From Branchiibius sp. NY16-3462-2 (GTDB lineage: Bacteria > Actinomycetota > Actinomycetes > Actinomycetales > Dermatophilaceae): 64,000 nucleotides of DNA. Below the pieces are notes generated by a model, which saw only the letters and a program-made list of their open reading frames with translations, was not told the origin of the DNA and ran no database searches. Both the position numbers and the translations under genes were made by a program. Of the stretch, positions 16,206 through 24,183 are shown in pieces. Location: NCBI RefSeq assembly GCF_001594145.1, contig NZ_LVCF01000042.1, forward strand, positions 1-64,000. Direction: 5' to 3'. How positions within the stretch are numbered: the stretch's first letter is position 1; each line of letters starts with the position of its first letter.

Positions 16206-17876
16206 ATGGCTTTCGTTATCACGCAGTCCTGCTGCGCGGATGCTTCGTGCGTCTCCGTGTGCCCCGTCAACTGCATCCACCCGACTCCCGACGAGCCGGA
16301 CTTCGGCACGACTGACACGTTGTACGTCGATCCGGCCGTCTGCATCGACTGCGGCGCGTGCGCGGATGCCTGCCCGGTGAAGGCCATCGTGCCGGCGGAC
16401 ATCCTGCGTGGTGATGCCCGCAACTTCATCGACATCAACGCACAGTTCTACGAGACGCCACGCGACGAAACCGTTTGGAGTGCACCGTCGTTCACGCACT
16501 CGATGGACACCGACGGGGATCCGTTGCGCGTCGCGATCGTCGGGTCGGGGCCAGCTGCCTCCTACACGGCGCGGCACCTGTTGACCACCACCACGTGTGA
16601 TGTGGCGATTTTCGAGCGGCTGCCGATTCCCGGCGGCCTGCTGCGGGAGGGCGTTGCGCCTGATCACGGCAGCACCAAAGCCATGGCCAGTGCGTTCCGG
16701 TGGGTCTACGCGCATCCCCGCACCTCGACGTACTTCAACGTGGAGGTCGGCAAGGACATCAGCCTGGCCGAGTTGCGCCAGCGGTTCCACGCGGTGATCT
16801 ACGGGGTCGGCGCCCGCGGTGCCAACACGATCGGTTTCGTCGGGGAGCAGGACCCGGCCGTCGTGCACGCCGGCGATGTCGTCGGTTGGTACAACGGTCG
16901 GCCCAGTGAGCCCGGGGTGGAGCCGTTCGCGATGCCGCTGGACAAGGAGCGCGTCGTCGTCATCGGCAACGGCAACGTGGCGCTCGACGTTGCCCGCACT
17001 TTGCTGGCCCCGGTCGAGTCGCTGCAGACCACCGACATGCCTGCCGGTGTGCTGGAACAGTTGCGGCACAGCAAGGTTCGCGAGGTCGTCGTGCTCGGTC
17101 GCCGGGCACCGAAGTTCGCGGCGTTCACCCGCCCCGAGTTGCTGATGCTGCCCGAGACCGCGAACTGCGATGTGGTGATCGAGGACCGTCCCGGCATCCG
17201 CGACGAGATCGCCGAACTCACGGAGGCCCGGCACCAGGTGCTGGCGTCGTTGCCCGTGGTGCCGATTGACCTCACCGCGCCACCCGTGCCGGGCCGACGG
17301 ATCGTGCTTGGTTTCGACACCACCATCGCCCAGGTCGTCGAGGGGCAGGTCAGTCTGCGGCGCACCCAGGACGCGGCCGCCGGGGACGGGATGGAACCCC
17401 AGGAGTTCACCATCGGGCAGGCGAACGTCGTTCTCGCCAATGGCTTCCGGGTGCTTCCGCAACCCGGTCTGCCCTACGACGAGGTCACCCATCGGATCCC
17501 CCAACAGGACGGTCGGGTCGTCGACCCGGGCACCGGTCAGCCGATCGGGGGTGTGTACGTCGTCGGCTGGACCAAGCGCGGTGCCGTCGGGGGGCTGGGC
17601 AAGAACCGCCTCGATTCCGAGTCGACGGTCAACGCCCTGCTGGAGGACGCGAACGCCGGCCGGCTGAACAAACCCACGATGGGTTGGTTAGCCTTCCGCC
17701 GCCTGGTCAACGGTCGCACCGATGTGGTGTCCGCCCGCCGGGCCCTGCACGTGCTGGACCGCGAGGAGAAGGCTGGCCGCAAGGCGGGCCGACCGCGCGA
17801 GAAGTTCGTCTCGACCGACGAGTTGCTCGCGGCCTCCCGGCTCCTGCCCCGACGGGACCGGACGCCGATCGGCTGA
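16206..17876 (+). CDS. fprB: Ferredoxin-ferredoxin:NADP+ reductase fusion (FprB-like)
   Basis: 556 residues. The N-terminal 60 residues are a two-cluster ferredoxin (Cys10, Cys15, Cys19 and Cys23 region; CIDCGACADACP at 46-57). Residues from about 105 form an adrenodoxin-reductase-like flavoprotein with the FAD site VAIVGSGPAASYTA, PGGLLREGVAPDH, the NADP-site VVIGNGNVALDVARTL and a C-terminal GWTKRGAVGGLGKNR. This architecture matches mycobacterial FprB. It probably passes NADPH electrons to the adjacent diiron oxygenase in the cytoplasm. It lies 27 bases downstream of that gene on the same strand without a visible promoter of its own. Confidence 0.92.
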   Translation: MAFVITQSCCADASCVSVCPVNCIHPTPDEPDFGTTDTLYVDPAVCIDCGACADACPVKAIVPADILRGDARNFIDINAQFYETPRDETVWSAPSFTHSMDTDGDPLRVAIVGSGPAASYTARHLLTTTTCDVAIFERLPIPGGLLREGVAPDHGSTKAMASAFRWVYAHPRTSTYFNVEVGKDISLAELRQRFHAVIYGVGARGANTIGFVGEQDPAVVHAGDVVGWYNGRPSEPGVEPFAMPLDKERVVVIGNGNVALDVARTLLAPVESLQTTDMPAGVLEQLRHSKVREVVVLGRRAPKFAAFTRPELLMLPETANCDVVIEDRPGIRDEIAELTEARHQVLASLPVVPIDLTAPPVPGRRIVLGFDTTIAQVVEGQVSLRRTQDAAAGDGMEPQEFTIGQANVVLANGFRVLPQPGLPYDEVTHRIPQQDGRVVDPGTGQPIGGVYVVGWTKRGAVGGLGKNRLDSESTVNALLEDANAGRLNKPTMGWLAFRRLVNGRTDVVSARRALHVLDREEKAGRKAGRPREKFVSTDELLAASRLLPRRDRTPIG

Positions 17877-18479
17877 TCAGGTGTTGCTCTGCGGGCCGAT
17901 CTGACCGTTCTGGTTGGACTGGCCGTTCTGGTTGGACTGGCCGTTCTGGTTGGACTGACCGTTCTGGTTGGACTGACCGTTCTGGTTGGACTGGCCCTGC
18001 TGGTTCTGGCTGCCGCCGAACCCGCCTGTGCCGCCGCCGAATCCACCGGTACCGCCGGGGAAGTTGCCGCCGCCGCGTCCGCCGAACTGGTTCTGCGTCG
18101 TGCCCTGGGGCACGACCGCCGCGGCAGCGATAGCGCCGGTCGCGGACAGGCCGATGGCCAACGCAGCGACCACGGCGGTCTTCTTGCCGGACCAGCCGCT
18201 GCCCTGACCATCGCCCGCCGGTTCGGTCTGCGCGGCCGGTTGCCCCTGCGGGGCGTTGGCTGCGGGCGGAACGTACGCAGCGGCGTACTGCGGGGCGTTC
18301 GGATCCGGCTGGACGTACTGGGCTGAGTACTGCGGAGCATTCGGATCGGCCTGCGGGTACTGCGCGGCGTAGTGGCCAGCGTTCGGCTGGACGTACGGCG
18401 CGGCGTACGGCTGCTGCGGGGCGGCCGGCTGGGACTGGGGATTCGGTTCGGGCGTCTCGGGGGACTGTGAGTGACTCAC
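17877..18479 (-). CDS. Membrane-anchored low-complexity protein with GQSNQN repeats
   Basis: 200 residues. An N-terminal 98-residue tail is rich in Pro, Gln, Ala and Tyr with ADPNAPQYxAQYV-like repeats and is predicted to be cytoplasmic. A single hydrophobic segment spans about 101-123 (AVVAALAIGLSATG). A Gly-rich stretch (133-157) and then five tandem copies of a six-residue GQSNQN-type unit (161-192) follow outside. GTG 18479 is preceded by AGAGGAT. It is divergent from the GT39 glycosyltransferase, whose extracytoplasmic part is also Gly/Thr-rich. Function unknown; a cell-envelope role is a guess from topology. Confidence 0.72.
   Translation of the reverse strand: MSHSQSPETPEPNPQSQPAAPQQPYAAPYVQPNAGHYAAQYPQADPNAPQYSAQYVQPDPNAPQYAAAYVPPAANAPQGQPAAQTEPAGDGQGSGWSGKKTAVVAALAIGLSATGAIAAAAVVPQGTTQNQFGGRGGGNFPGGTGGFGGGTGGFGGSQNQQGQSNQNGQSNQNGQSNQNGQSNQNGQSNQNGQIGPQSNT
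17902..17991 (-). repeat. 18-bp coding tandem repeat, five copies
   Basis: Five head-to-tail copies of TGRCCGTTCTGGTTGGAC (plus strand) differ only by A/G at the third base. They encode the GQSNQN units near the C-terminus of the membrane-anchored protein. A degenerate sixth copy follows at 17992. The near identity implies recent expansion, so copy number may vary between strains. Confidence 0.85.
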
Positions 18480-18659
18480 GGGTGATCCTCTGTGACTAGG
18501 GGACGGTCTCTTGCGGTCAGGTAACCGCGACGACCTGTGGTGGCGCTGTGGCCGCCGTAGCTCATGGCCAAGAGCGGGATTCACGGTGCTGCGGCTCACA
18601 TCGGCGGCCATAACGACCGTCACAGGAACGTCAAAGACTCCACCGGCACCGTCGTTGGC

Positions 18660-20798
18660 ATGGAGACCGCAACCCCGACGCTGCGCAGCACCGAGCACGC
18701 TGCCCCGACGTCCTCCCACTTCTGGACGCGGAAGGCCGTTGACCCGGCCGCCCCGCGCACTTCCCGGCTGACGCGCCTCGTGCGCGGACCTGAAGAAGAC
18801 CCTCGCTGGGCCCGGCCCGCGCTGCTGGCGTTGCTCGCCGCCACTGCCATCTTCTACTTCATCAACCTGACCGCGAGTGGTTGGGCCAACTCCTTCTATT
18901 CCGCTGCGGTGCAGGCGGGTTCGGCGAACTGGCAGGCTTTCCTGTTCGGATCCTCCGACGCTGCGAACTCCATCACCGTGGACAAACCACCGGCCGCGCT
19001 GTGGATCATGGCGCTGTCGGTACGCGTCTTCGGATTGAACTCGTTCGCGATCCTGATGCCGCAAGTGCTGATGGGTGTCGCGACCGTCGGCGTCCTCTAC
19101 GCCACCGTGAAGCGTTACTTCGGTGCCGCGGGCGGTCTGCTGGCCGGCGTCGTGATGGCGTTGACGCCGGTCGCGGTGTTGATGTTCCGGTTCAACAACC
19201 CGGACGCGCTGCTGGTCCTGCTGATGACCCTCGCTGCGTGGGCAACGATGCGCGCGATCGAGAAAGGCTCGATCAAGTGGATGGTCTGGGTCGGGATCTT
19301 CCTCGGCTTCGGCTTCCTGACCAAGACGCTCCAGGTCTTCCTCGTCGTGCCGTTCCTCGGCATTGCCTTCCTCGTCTGCGCGAACACCACCCTGCGTCGC
19401 CGGATCATCGGCTGTCTTGCGGGGATCGCCGCAATGGTCGTCGCGGGCGGTTGGTGGGTCGCCATCGTCGAGCTCACCCCGGCGAGCATGCGCCCCTACA
19501 TCGGCGGCAGCCAGGACAACTCGTTCCTCTCGTTGACCTTCGGCTACAACGGTTTTGGCCGCCTGTCCGGTAACGAGACCGGCTCGGTCGGCGGGGGCGG
19601 CGGCGGTGGCGGGACCGGCGGCGGGATGTGGGGTTCCACCGGCATCTTCCGGATGTTCGGTGACACCGCAGGCGGCCAGATCTCGTGGCTGATCCCCTCA
19701 GCCCTGGTCCTGCTCGGCGTCGGACTTTTCCTGCGCGGCCGCAAGCCCCGCACGGACCTGCGGCGTGCCGCGTACCTGGTCTTCGGCGGTTGGCTGATCG
19801 TTACCGGTCTGACCTTCTCCTTCATGGCCGGCATCTTCCACGACTACTACACCGTGGCGCTTGCCCCGGCCATTGCCGCCCTGGTCGGCATGGGTGCGGT
19901 CGAAGCCTGGGAGCGGCGTACCTCGCCCATCGGCTCGATCACGCTGTCGGTGGCAACCGCTGCCGCCGCCGTCTGGTCCTTCATCCTGCTGAGCCGCACC
20001 ACGGCGTACGGCGATTGGTTGCGGATCGGGATCCTGGCCGTTGGCATGGCGTCGGCGTTCCTGATCCTGGCCCTGAACTGGTTGCACCGCAGGGCGATTC
20101 CGCTGGTTCTCGCTGGGGCGCTGGTTGCCGGGCTGGCCGGCCCCGCGGCGTACAGCGTGACCACGATCAGCGAGGCGCACACCGGCTCGATCGTCACCGC
20201 CGGCCCGAGCACGGGCGGTATGGGTGGCATGGGCGGTGGTGGCCGCGGCGGGATGGGCGGCACCGGGCAGGCTCCCGGTGGAACCACGGGCCAGGCCCCT
20301 GGCGGTACGACGGGTGGCACCGGCGGCGGCGCGGGGACCCAGCAGGGACCCGGCGGTACGACGGGTGGCACCGGCGGCGGCATCCAGACCGGCGGTGGCG
20401 GGATGGGCGGACTGCTCAACTCCAGCACCCCGAGCACCGAGGTCGTCGCGGCGCTGCAGGCCAACGCCGACAAGTACACCTGGGTCGCGGCAGCCATCGG
20501 CAGCCAGAACGCAGCCGGTTTGCAACTGGCGACGCAGTTGCCGGTCATGGCGATCGGCGGCTTCAACGGCAGCGACCCTAGCCCGACGCTGGCGCAGTTC
20601 AAGCAGTACGTCGCAGAAGGCAAGATCCACTACTTCTACGGATCCTCGACAGGAGCCGGTCAGGGCAGCGGAAGTGAGATCGCGACCTGGGTAGCGGCCA
20701 ACTTCAAGCAGGTCACCATTGGCGGCTCGACCTTCTACGACCTGACCCAGCCAACGTCCAGCAGCTCGACCAGTTCGTCGAGCACCTCGACGACCTGA
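18660..20798 (+). CDS. GT39-family (ArnT/PMT-like) membrane glycosyltransferase
   Basis: About 712 residues with some 11-13 membrane helices. The luminal-loop motif DKPPAALWIMALSVRVFG is characteristic of ArnT/GT39-83 enzymes that transfer sugars from polyprenyl-phosphate donors. A long Gly/Thr/Met-rich segment (encoded at about 20215-20410) precedes a C-terminal soluble extracytoplasmic domain and a Ser/Thr tail. Two exact 30-bp direct repeats (20301-20330 and 20352-20381) lie in that segment. An ATG at 18564 is also in frame; 18660 was preferred because conservation begins later, but neither has a clear ribosome site. The following GT2 gene probably makes the polyprenyl-phosphate sugar donor. 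Confidence 0.85.
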   Translation: METATPTLRSTEHAAPTSSHFWTRKAVDPAAPRTSRLTRLVRGPEEDPRWARPALLALLAATAIFYFINLTASGWANSFYSAAVQAGSANWQAFLFGSSDAANSITVDKPPAALWIMALSVRVFGLNSFAILMPQVLMGVATVGVLYATVKRYFGAAGGLLAGVVMALTPVAVLMFRFNNPDALLVLLMTLAAWATMRAIEKGSIKWMVWVGIFLGFGFLTKTLQVFLVVPFLGIAFLVCANTTLRRRIIGCLAGIAAMVVAGGWWVAIVELTPASMRPYIGGSQDNSFLSLTFGYNGFGRLSGNETGSVGGGGGGGGTGGGMWGSTGIFRMFGDTAGGQISWLIPSALVLLGVGLFLRGRKPRTDLRRAAYLVFGGWLIVTGLTFSFMAGIFHDYYTVALAPAIAALVGMGAVEAWERRTSPIGSITLSVATAAAAVWSFILLSRTTAYGDWLRIGILAVGMASAFLILALNWLHRRAIPLVLAGALVAGLAGPAAYSVTTISEAHTGSIVTAGPSTGGMGGMGGGGRGGMGGTGQAPGGTTGQAPGGTTGGTGGGAGTQQGPGGTTGGTGGGIQTGGGGMGGLLNSSTPSTEVVAALQANADKYTWVAAAIGSQNAAGLQLATQLPVMAIGGFNGSDPSPTLAQFKQYVAEGKIHYFYGSSTGAGQGSGSEIATWVAANFKQVTIGGSTFYDLTQPTSSSSTSSSSTSTT

Positions 20799-20816
20799 TT
20801 TCGAAAGGTGAATCTG

Positions 20817-21659
20817 ATGAAACGACAGAGCAATTCGATCGGCGGTGGGGTCACCGTGCTGGATGTGGTGATTCCGGTCTACAACGAGCAGGAGCAGGTC
20901 GCGGACAGTGTTCGCACGGTGCACGCGTACCTGAGCGAGCAGTTCGCCTACCCTTTCCGGATCACCATCGCGGACAACGCCTCGACCGACGGGACCTTGC
21001 ACCTCGCCCACCAGGTGCAGCACGAATTGCCCGGAGTGCGGGTCGTGCATCTGGACCAGAAGGGTCGCGGCCGCGCGCTGAAGCAGACCTGGCTCAGCTC
21101 CGACGCGTTGGTGCTGGCGTACATGGACGTGGATCTGTCCACGGACCTGGATGCGCTTGCGCCACTTACCGCCTCGCTGATGGCCGGTCACTCCGATGTG
21201 GCCATTGGCAGCCGGCTGGCGCGGGGTGCGAACGTCGTGCGAGGTGCCAAGCGGGAGTTCATCTCGCGTGGTTACAACCAGTTGCTCCGCACGGTGCTGC
21301 GGGTGCGATTCACCGACGCGCAGTGCGGGTTCAAGGCGATTCGTGCCGACGTGGCTCGTGAGTTGCTGCCGCTGGTGAAGGACACGACGTGGTTCTTCGA
21401 CACCGAGCTGCTCGTGCTGGCGCAGTGGTCGGGGTTGCGGACGCACGAGGTCCCGGTCGACTGGTACGACGACCCGGACAGTCGCGTCGACATTCCGCAG
21501 ACAATCAAGGACGACCTGGCCGGGGTGTGGCGATTGTGGCGGACGCGCTCGCAGCTGCGGCCCTCACTGGATCGCATCCGCCGGTCCATGGGCCGGGGCC
21601 GGTTGCTGCCGGTCGTAGTGACGGCACCTGCGCCCGTACCGATGGCTGTCGGCCACTAA
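20817..21659 (+). CDS. GT2 glycosyltransferase (dolichol-phosphate mannosyltransferase-like)
   Basis: 280 residues. The family A fold is clear: VVIPVYNEQEQVADSVRTV, ADNASTDGT, LDQKGRGRALKQTW, MDVDLSTDLDAL (DxD-type) and GAKREFISRGYNQLLR, then QCGFKA and a WFFDTELL motif. It lacks C-terminal membrane helices, so it is the soluble type. It probably makes a polyprenyl-phosphate sugar for the GT39 enzyme directly upstream (18-base gap). ATG 20817 has GAAAGG about 8 bases upstream; GTG 20808 is an unlikely alternative. Confidence 0.88.
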   Translation: MKRQSNSIGGGVTVLDVVIPVYNEQEQVADSVRTVHAYLSEQFAYPFRITIADNASTDGTLHLAHQVQHELPGVRVVHLDQKGRGRALKQTWLSSDALVLAYMDVDLSTDLDALAPLTASLMAGHSDVAIGSRLARGANVVRGAKREFISRGYNQLLRTVLRVRFTDAQCGFKAIRADVARELLPLVKDTTWFFDTELLVLAQWSGLRTHEVPVDWYDDPDSRVDIPQTIKDDLAGVWRLWRTRSQLRPSLDRIRRSMGRGRLLPVVVTAPAPVPMAVGH

Positions 21660-21678
21660 CAGCCCTCGATCACGCGAC

Positions 21679-21718
21679 CCGACCCCACTTGCGGCACAAC
21701 CTGCGCAAGTGGGGTCGG
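21679..21718. repeat. Perfect 15-bp hairpin with a decayed neighbouring copy
   Basis: CCGACCCCACTTGCG (21679-21693) and CGCAAGTGGGGTCGG (21704-21718) are exact inverted repeats around a 10-base loop. Downstream, 21738-21762 repeats the core as TTTGCGGCACTACGTGCGCG without pairing arms, which looks like a degenerate second unit. There is no T-run, so simple intrinsic termination after the GT2 gene is doubtful. It may be a REP-type element or a terminator acting by another route. Confidence 0.6.
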
Positions 21719-21776
21719 CGCCGTGGGTCTACGCCCCCGTTTGCGGCACTACGTGCGCGACTGAAGTCGTATCTAG

Positions 21777-21811
21777 CATGGGTAGAACAGACAGGTATAC
21801 TTCTACCCATG
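21777..21811. promoter_or_regulatory. vapBC operator and promoter
   Basis: CATGGGTAGAA (21777-21787) and TTCTACCCATG (21801-21811) form a perfect 11-bp inverted repeat with a 13-base spacer. The right arm contains the vapB start codon. TATACT at 21796-21801 is a good -10 box placed 7 bases before the ATG, so the transcript is probably leaderless. VapB or the VapBC complex binding here would cover both promoter and start codon, the usual autoregulation of such modules. Confidence 0.75.
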
Positions 21812-22060
21812 GGGTTGAACATCAAGAACGAGCGCGTTCACGAGCTCGCTAAGGAAGCGGCGCGTCGCACTGGCCGCACGCAGACCAGTGCCATTGAAGT
21901 CGCGCTGGAAGAGTTCCTCGCCCGAACTGACGCTGAGCAATCGGCCGAAGCCCGTCGGCAGCGGGCCAGTGAACTCATCGCCGAACTTCAGTCAATGTGT
22001 GCCGGTAAGGACTTGTCGACAGATTTCTTGTATGACGACGAGACCGGTCTGCCGGCGTGA
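21809..22060 (+). CDS. vapB: VapB-family antitoxin
   Basis: 83 residues of the Rv0623/PSK-type antitoxin family. The N-terminus LNIKNERVHELAKEAARRTG is the DNA-binding part and TSAIEVALEEFLAR continues it. The C-terminal end (DFLYDDETGLPA) is the toxin-neutralising tail typical of the family. Translation is coupled to vapC by a GTGA overlap. The start codon sits inside the operator palindrome. Confidence 0.92.
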   Translation: MGLNIKNERVHELAKEAARRTGRTQTSAIEVALEEFLARTDAEQSAEARRQRASELIAELQSMCAGKDLSTDFLYDDETGLPA

Positions 22061-22452
22061 TCATCGATACCTCGGCGCTCGTTGCAGTACTTAAGGCCGA
22101 GGCTGGCTGGGAGCGGATCGTTGCAACTGCGGAGGCGGCGCCGAGTCTACTGATCTCCGCAGCTACTTACGTCGAGTTCGGCATCGTCGTTGATCGGCGA
22201 GGTGGCCCTGCGGGCACGCGGCGGGCCGATAACCTGCTCCGCTCGTGGCAGGTTGAAGTGACAGATGTGACGGTTCGGCAGGCCAATATCGCCCGCGCTG
22301 CCTATCGAGACTTCGGCAAGGGCACGGGACATCCGGCCCAACTCAACTTCGGAGACTGCTTCGCCTACGCGCTGGCCGTCGAGCGTGACGAGCCGCTGCT
22401 TTTCGTAGGCGACGACTTCATCCACACCGACGTGCGAACAGTTCCGGCCTGA
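22057..22452 (+). CDS. vapC: VapC-family PIN-domain ribonuclease toxin
   Basis: 131 residues. The acidic PIN active site is complete: Asp4 (MIIDTSALVA), Glu40 (YVEFGIV), Asp100 (NFGDCFAYALA) and Asp119 (VGDDFIHTDV). It should be a Mg2+-dependent RNase held inactive by VapB. The module appears intact and probably functional. It starts at GTG 22057 overlapping the vapB stop. Confidence 0.93.
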   Translation: MIIDTSALVAVLKAEAGWERIVATAEAAPSLLISAATYVEFGIVVDRRGGPAGTRRADNLLRSWQVEVTDVTVRQANIARAAYRDFGKGTGHPAQLNFGDCFAYALAVERDEPLLFVGDDFIHTDVRTVPA

Positions 22453-22692
22453 GTCGCGCAGGAAGCCAACCCGCACGGGCGTACTAGTGGCCGAGGGCTG
22501 TCGGAGCTTTAATGCGAGATCCTGCGATTTTCCTGGTGGGCATACCCGTTCGGCCATTGTTGATCAGCGTGCGGCGGAACTCCGAACCGTTGAGGGTGAA
22601 TGCGGGTAGCTTCGGTCTAACCGAGTTGCTGGTGGGCAGGGGAGCACTCCTGCGCGATCCGATCTCGGTACTCGATCGGAAGGAAGATGACC

Positions 22693-22818
22693 ATGGAGAG
22701 TTTTGGTCATACAGGTGGGCACAGCTTGATTCCCGACGTCATCTTCTGGCCAGTGTTCATATTGATTTTTGTATTTTGCGTTGCATCCTACTTAGTGCGC
22801 AAGAAAAGGCAGAAATAG
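22693..22818 (+). CDS. Small single-pass membrane protein (41 residues)
   Basis: ATG 22693 follows AAGGAAGATGACC, a strong ribosome site. The peptide begins MESFGHTGGHSLIPD, has one hydrophobic segment (VIFWPVFILIFVFCVASYL, about 16-34) and ends in a basic cluster VRKKRQK, giving an outside-N, inside-C prediction by the positive-inside rule. Its codons are AT-richer than any neighbour. The 22453-22692 leader shows nothing recognisable. I do not know the family. It lies between vapC and the convergent M1 peptidase gene. Confidence 0.6.
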   Translation: MESFGHTGGHSLIPDVIFWPVFILIFVFCVASYLVRKKRQK

Positions 22819-22884
22819 GACTGGCGATTCGGGCTGAGCGCAGTAACACCACCGTGGGCCGCCCGATGGCGCCTTAGTCGGTTC

Positions 22885-24183
22885 TCAGAGTTTGGGCAGC
22901 GGGGGGAGCGGCAACTCGCACAGCCACGGCTCCACGATCCGGCCGACCGGGTGACCCGTGAACGTCTGGGCAAACTCCACGAACTCCTGCGTGGTGGCGT
23001 TGCTGCCCTTGTGCCGATCGATCCACCCGGCTAGCAGCGCGAAGAACGACTCATCACCGATCGCCGCCCGGATCGCGTGCACCGTGAGCGCGCCGCGCTT
23101 GTAGACCCAGTCATCGAAGACGTGCTCCGCGCCCGGAGCGGCCAGCAGATGGCGAGGAGTCTTGTCGGACAACTGTTTCCAGTGCACCTCGGCCTCGTCC
23201 TGCGTCGACCTGCGCCCGCACTCCTGCGACCACAACCACTCGCTGTAGCACGCAAAGCCCTCGTGCAACCAGATGTCCTGCAACCGTGCCAACGTGACCG
23301 CGTTGCCGAACCACTGGTGGGCCAACTCGTGAGCGATCAACCGCTGGCTGTCCCACCGGCGGTCCAGCAGGTTCGAGCCGAAGATTGACAACGACTGCGC
23401 CTCGAGGGGGATTTCCAGCGAATCGTCAGTGACGACAATGCGATACGACGGGAAGGGGTAGGGCCCGAAGCAGCGGGTGAACAACTGCATCATCGCGGTC
23501 TGGTCCGCGAACGCTCGATCAAAGCGCGTACGCAGCGAAGGCGGCACCACGGCGTACGTCCGGGTCGGTCCGCCGGTCACCTCATGCTCGACGTACCGGC
23601 CGATCTGCACGGTGGCCAGGTAGGGCGCCATCGGCTCGGTCTGCACGTAACTCCACGTGGTCTTCGAGCCGTGCCGGCGCACGGCGGTGCGGGAGCCGTT
23701 GGCGACCACAAAGTACGCCGAGTTGCAGGTGACGCTGATGCGATACGGGGCCTTGTTGCTGGCCCGGTCGTTGCACGGGAACCAGCTCGGCGCGCCGCCG
23801 GGCTGCCCGGCGACCAGGACGCCGTCGTCGAGTTCCTCCCAGCCGGCCTCACCGACCTTGTCGCGCACCACCTTGGGCACACCGCGGTAGGTGATGGTGA
23901 CCGTGACCCGGTCATCGATCCGCAGCGGCGAGGCCAGGCGCAGCCGCAACCGGTTGCCGTCGTGGCGGTGCCGTTCGAGTTTGACCCCGGTGATCTTGAC
24001 GACCTTCAGCGCGTGCAGATCGAGGGTGAGGTCGCGCAGGTTGTCCTGCAGCGCGCGGATCGTCAGCGTGGCGCGACCGGAGAGATGGTTGTTCTCGATC
24101 GCGTAGTCGAGGTCCAGGTCGTAGCCCGTGACGGCGTACGTCGTATCTCCGTGACCGGGCAGATAGGGGTCAGCCGAAGGCAT
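22885..24183 (-). CDS. M1-family zinc metallopeptidase coupled to the Pls-type NRPS
   Basis: 432 residues. The gluzincin site is intact: HELAH at 285-289 and Glu308 (LHEGF), the HEXXH-X18-E spacing. The beta-saddle N-terminal domain precedes it. The exopeptidase GAMEN motif of aminopeptidase N is absent; the aligned position reads PLEAQSLSIFG. No signal peptide is seen. Its ATG overlaps the stop of the NRPS gene by one base (TGATG), so the two are translationally coupled. Zinc peptidases that degrade the producer's own poly-lysine are known in epsilon-poly-lysine producers, so a role in trimming or detoxifying the polymer is a reasonable inference, not shown here. Confidence 0.88.
   Translation of the reverse strand: MPSADPYLPGHGDTTYAVTGYDLDLDYAIENNHLSGRATLTIRALQDNLRDLTLDLHALKVVKITGVKLERHRHDGNRLRLRLASPLRIDDRVTVTITYRGVPKVVRDKVGEAGWEELDDGVLVAGQPGGAPSWFPCNDRASNKAPYRISVTCNSAYFVVANGSRTAVRRHGSKTTWSYVQTEPMAPYLATVQIGRYVEHEVTGGPTRTYAVVPPSLRTRFDRAFADQTAMMQLFTRCFGPYPFPSYRIVVTDDSLEIPLEAQSLSIFGSNLLDRRWDSQRLIAHELAHQWFGNAVTLARLQDIWLHEGFACYSEWLWSQECGRRSTQDEAEVHWKQLSDKTPRHLLAAPGAEHVFDDWVYKRGALTVHAIRAAIGDESFFALLAGWIDRHKGSNATTQEFVEFAQTFTGHPVGRIVEPWLCELPLPPLPKL

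Noticed and set aside
15276..17504. A 742-codon minus-strand frame opposite the diiron oxygenase and fprB genes
   Set aside because: It is a high-GC antisense shadow; the plus-strand genes have complete motifs and good ribosome sites.
17902..17991. Regular 18-bp repeats as a CRISPR array
   Set aside because: There are no spacers, the units abut directly and they are translated in frame as GQSNQN.
19698..21446. A 582-codon minus-strand frame opposite the glycosyltransferases
   Set aside because: Composition is dominated by Arg, Gly, Ala and Gln without any fold signature; the two plus-strand glycosyltransferases explain the region.
21777..21811. TTCTAC half-sites in the vapBC operator as a third member of the SDR/AurF regulon
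   Set aside because: The half-sites face the other way (GTAGAA-N13-TTCTAC), the spacing differs and the Crp-like second element is missing, so the resemblance is probably chance.
22512..22877. A 121-codon plus-strand frame around the small membrane gene
   Set aside because: It has no ribosome site and overlaps the 41-residue gene in another frame, which has a far better start signal and a coherent membrane segment.
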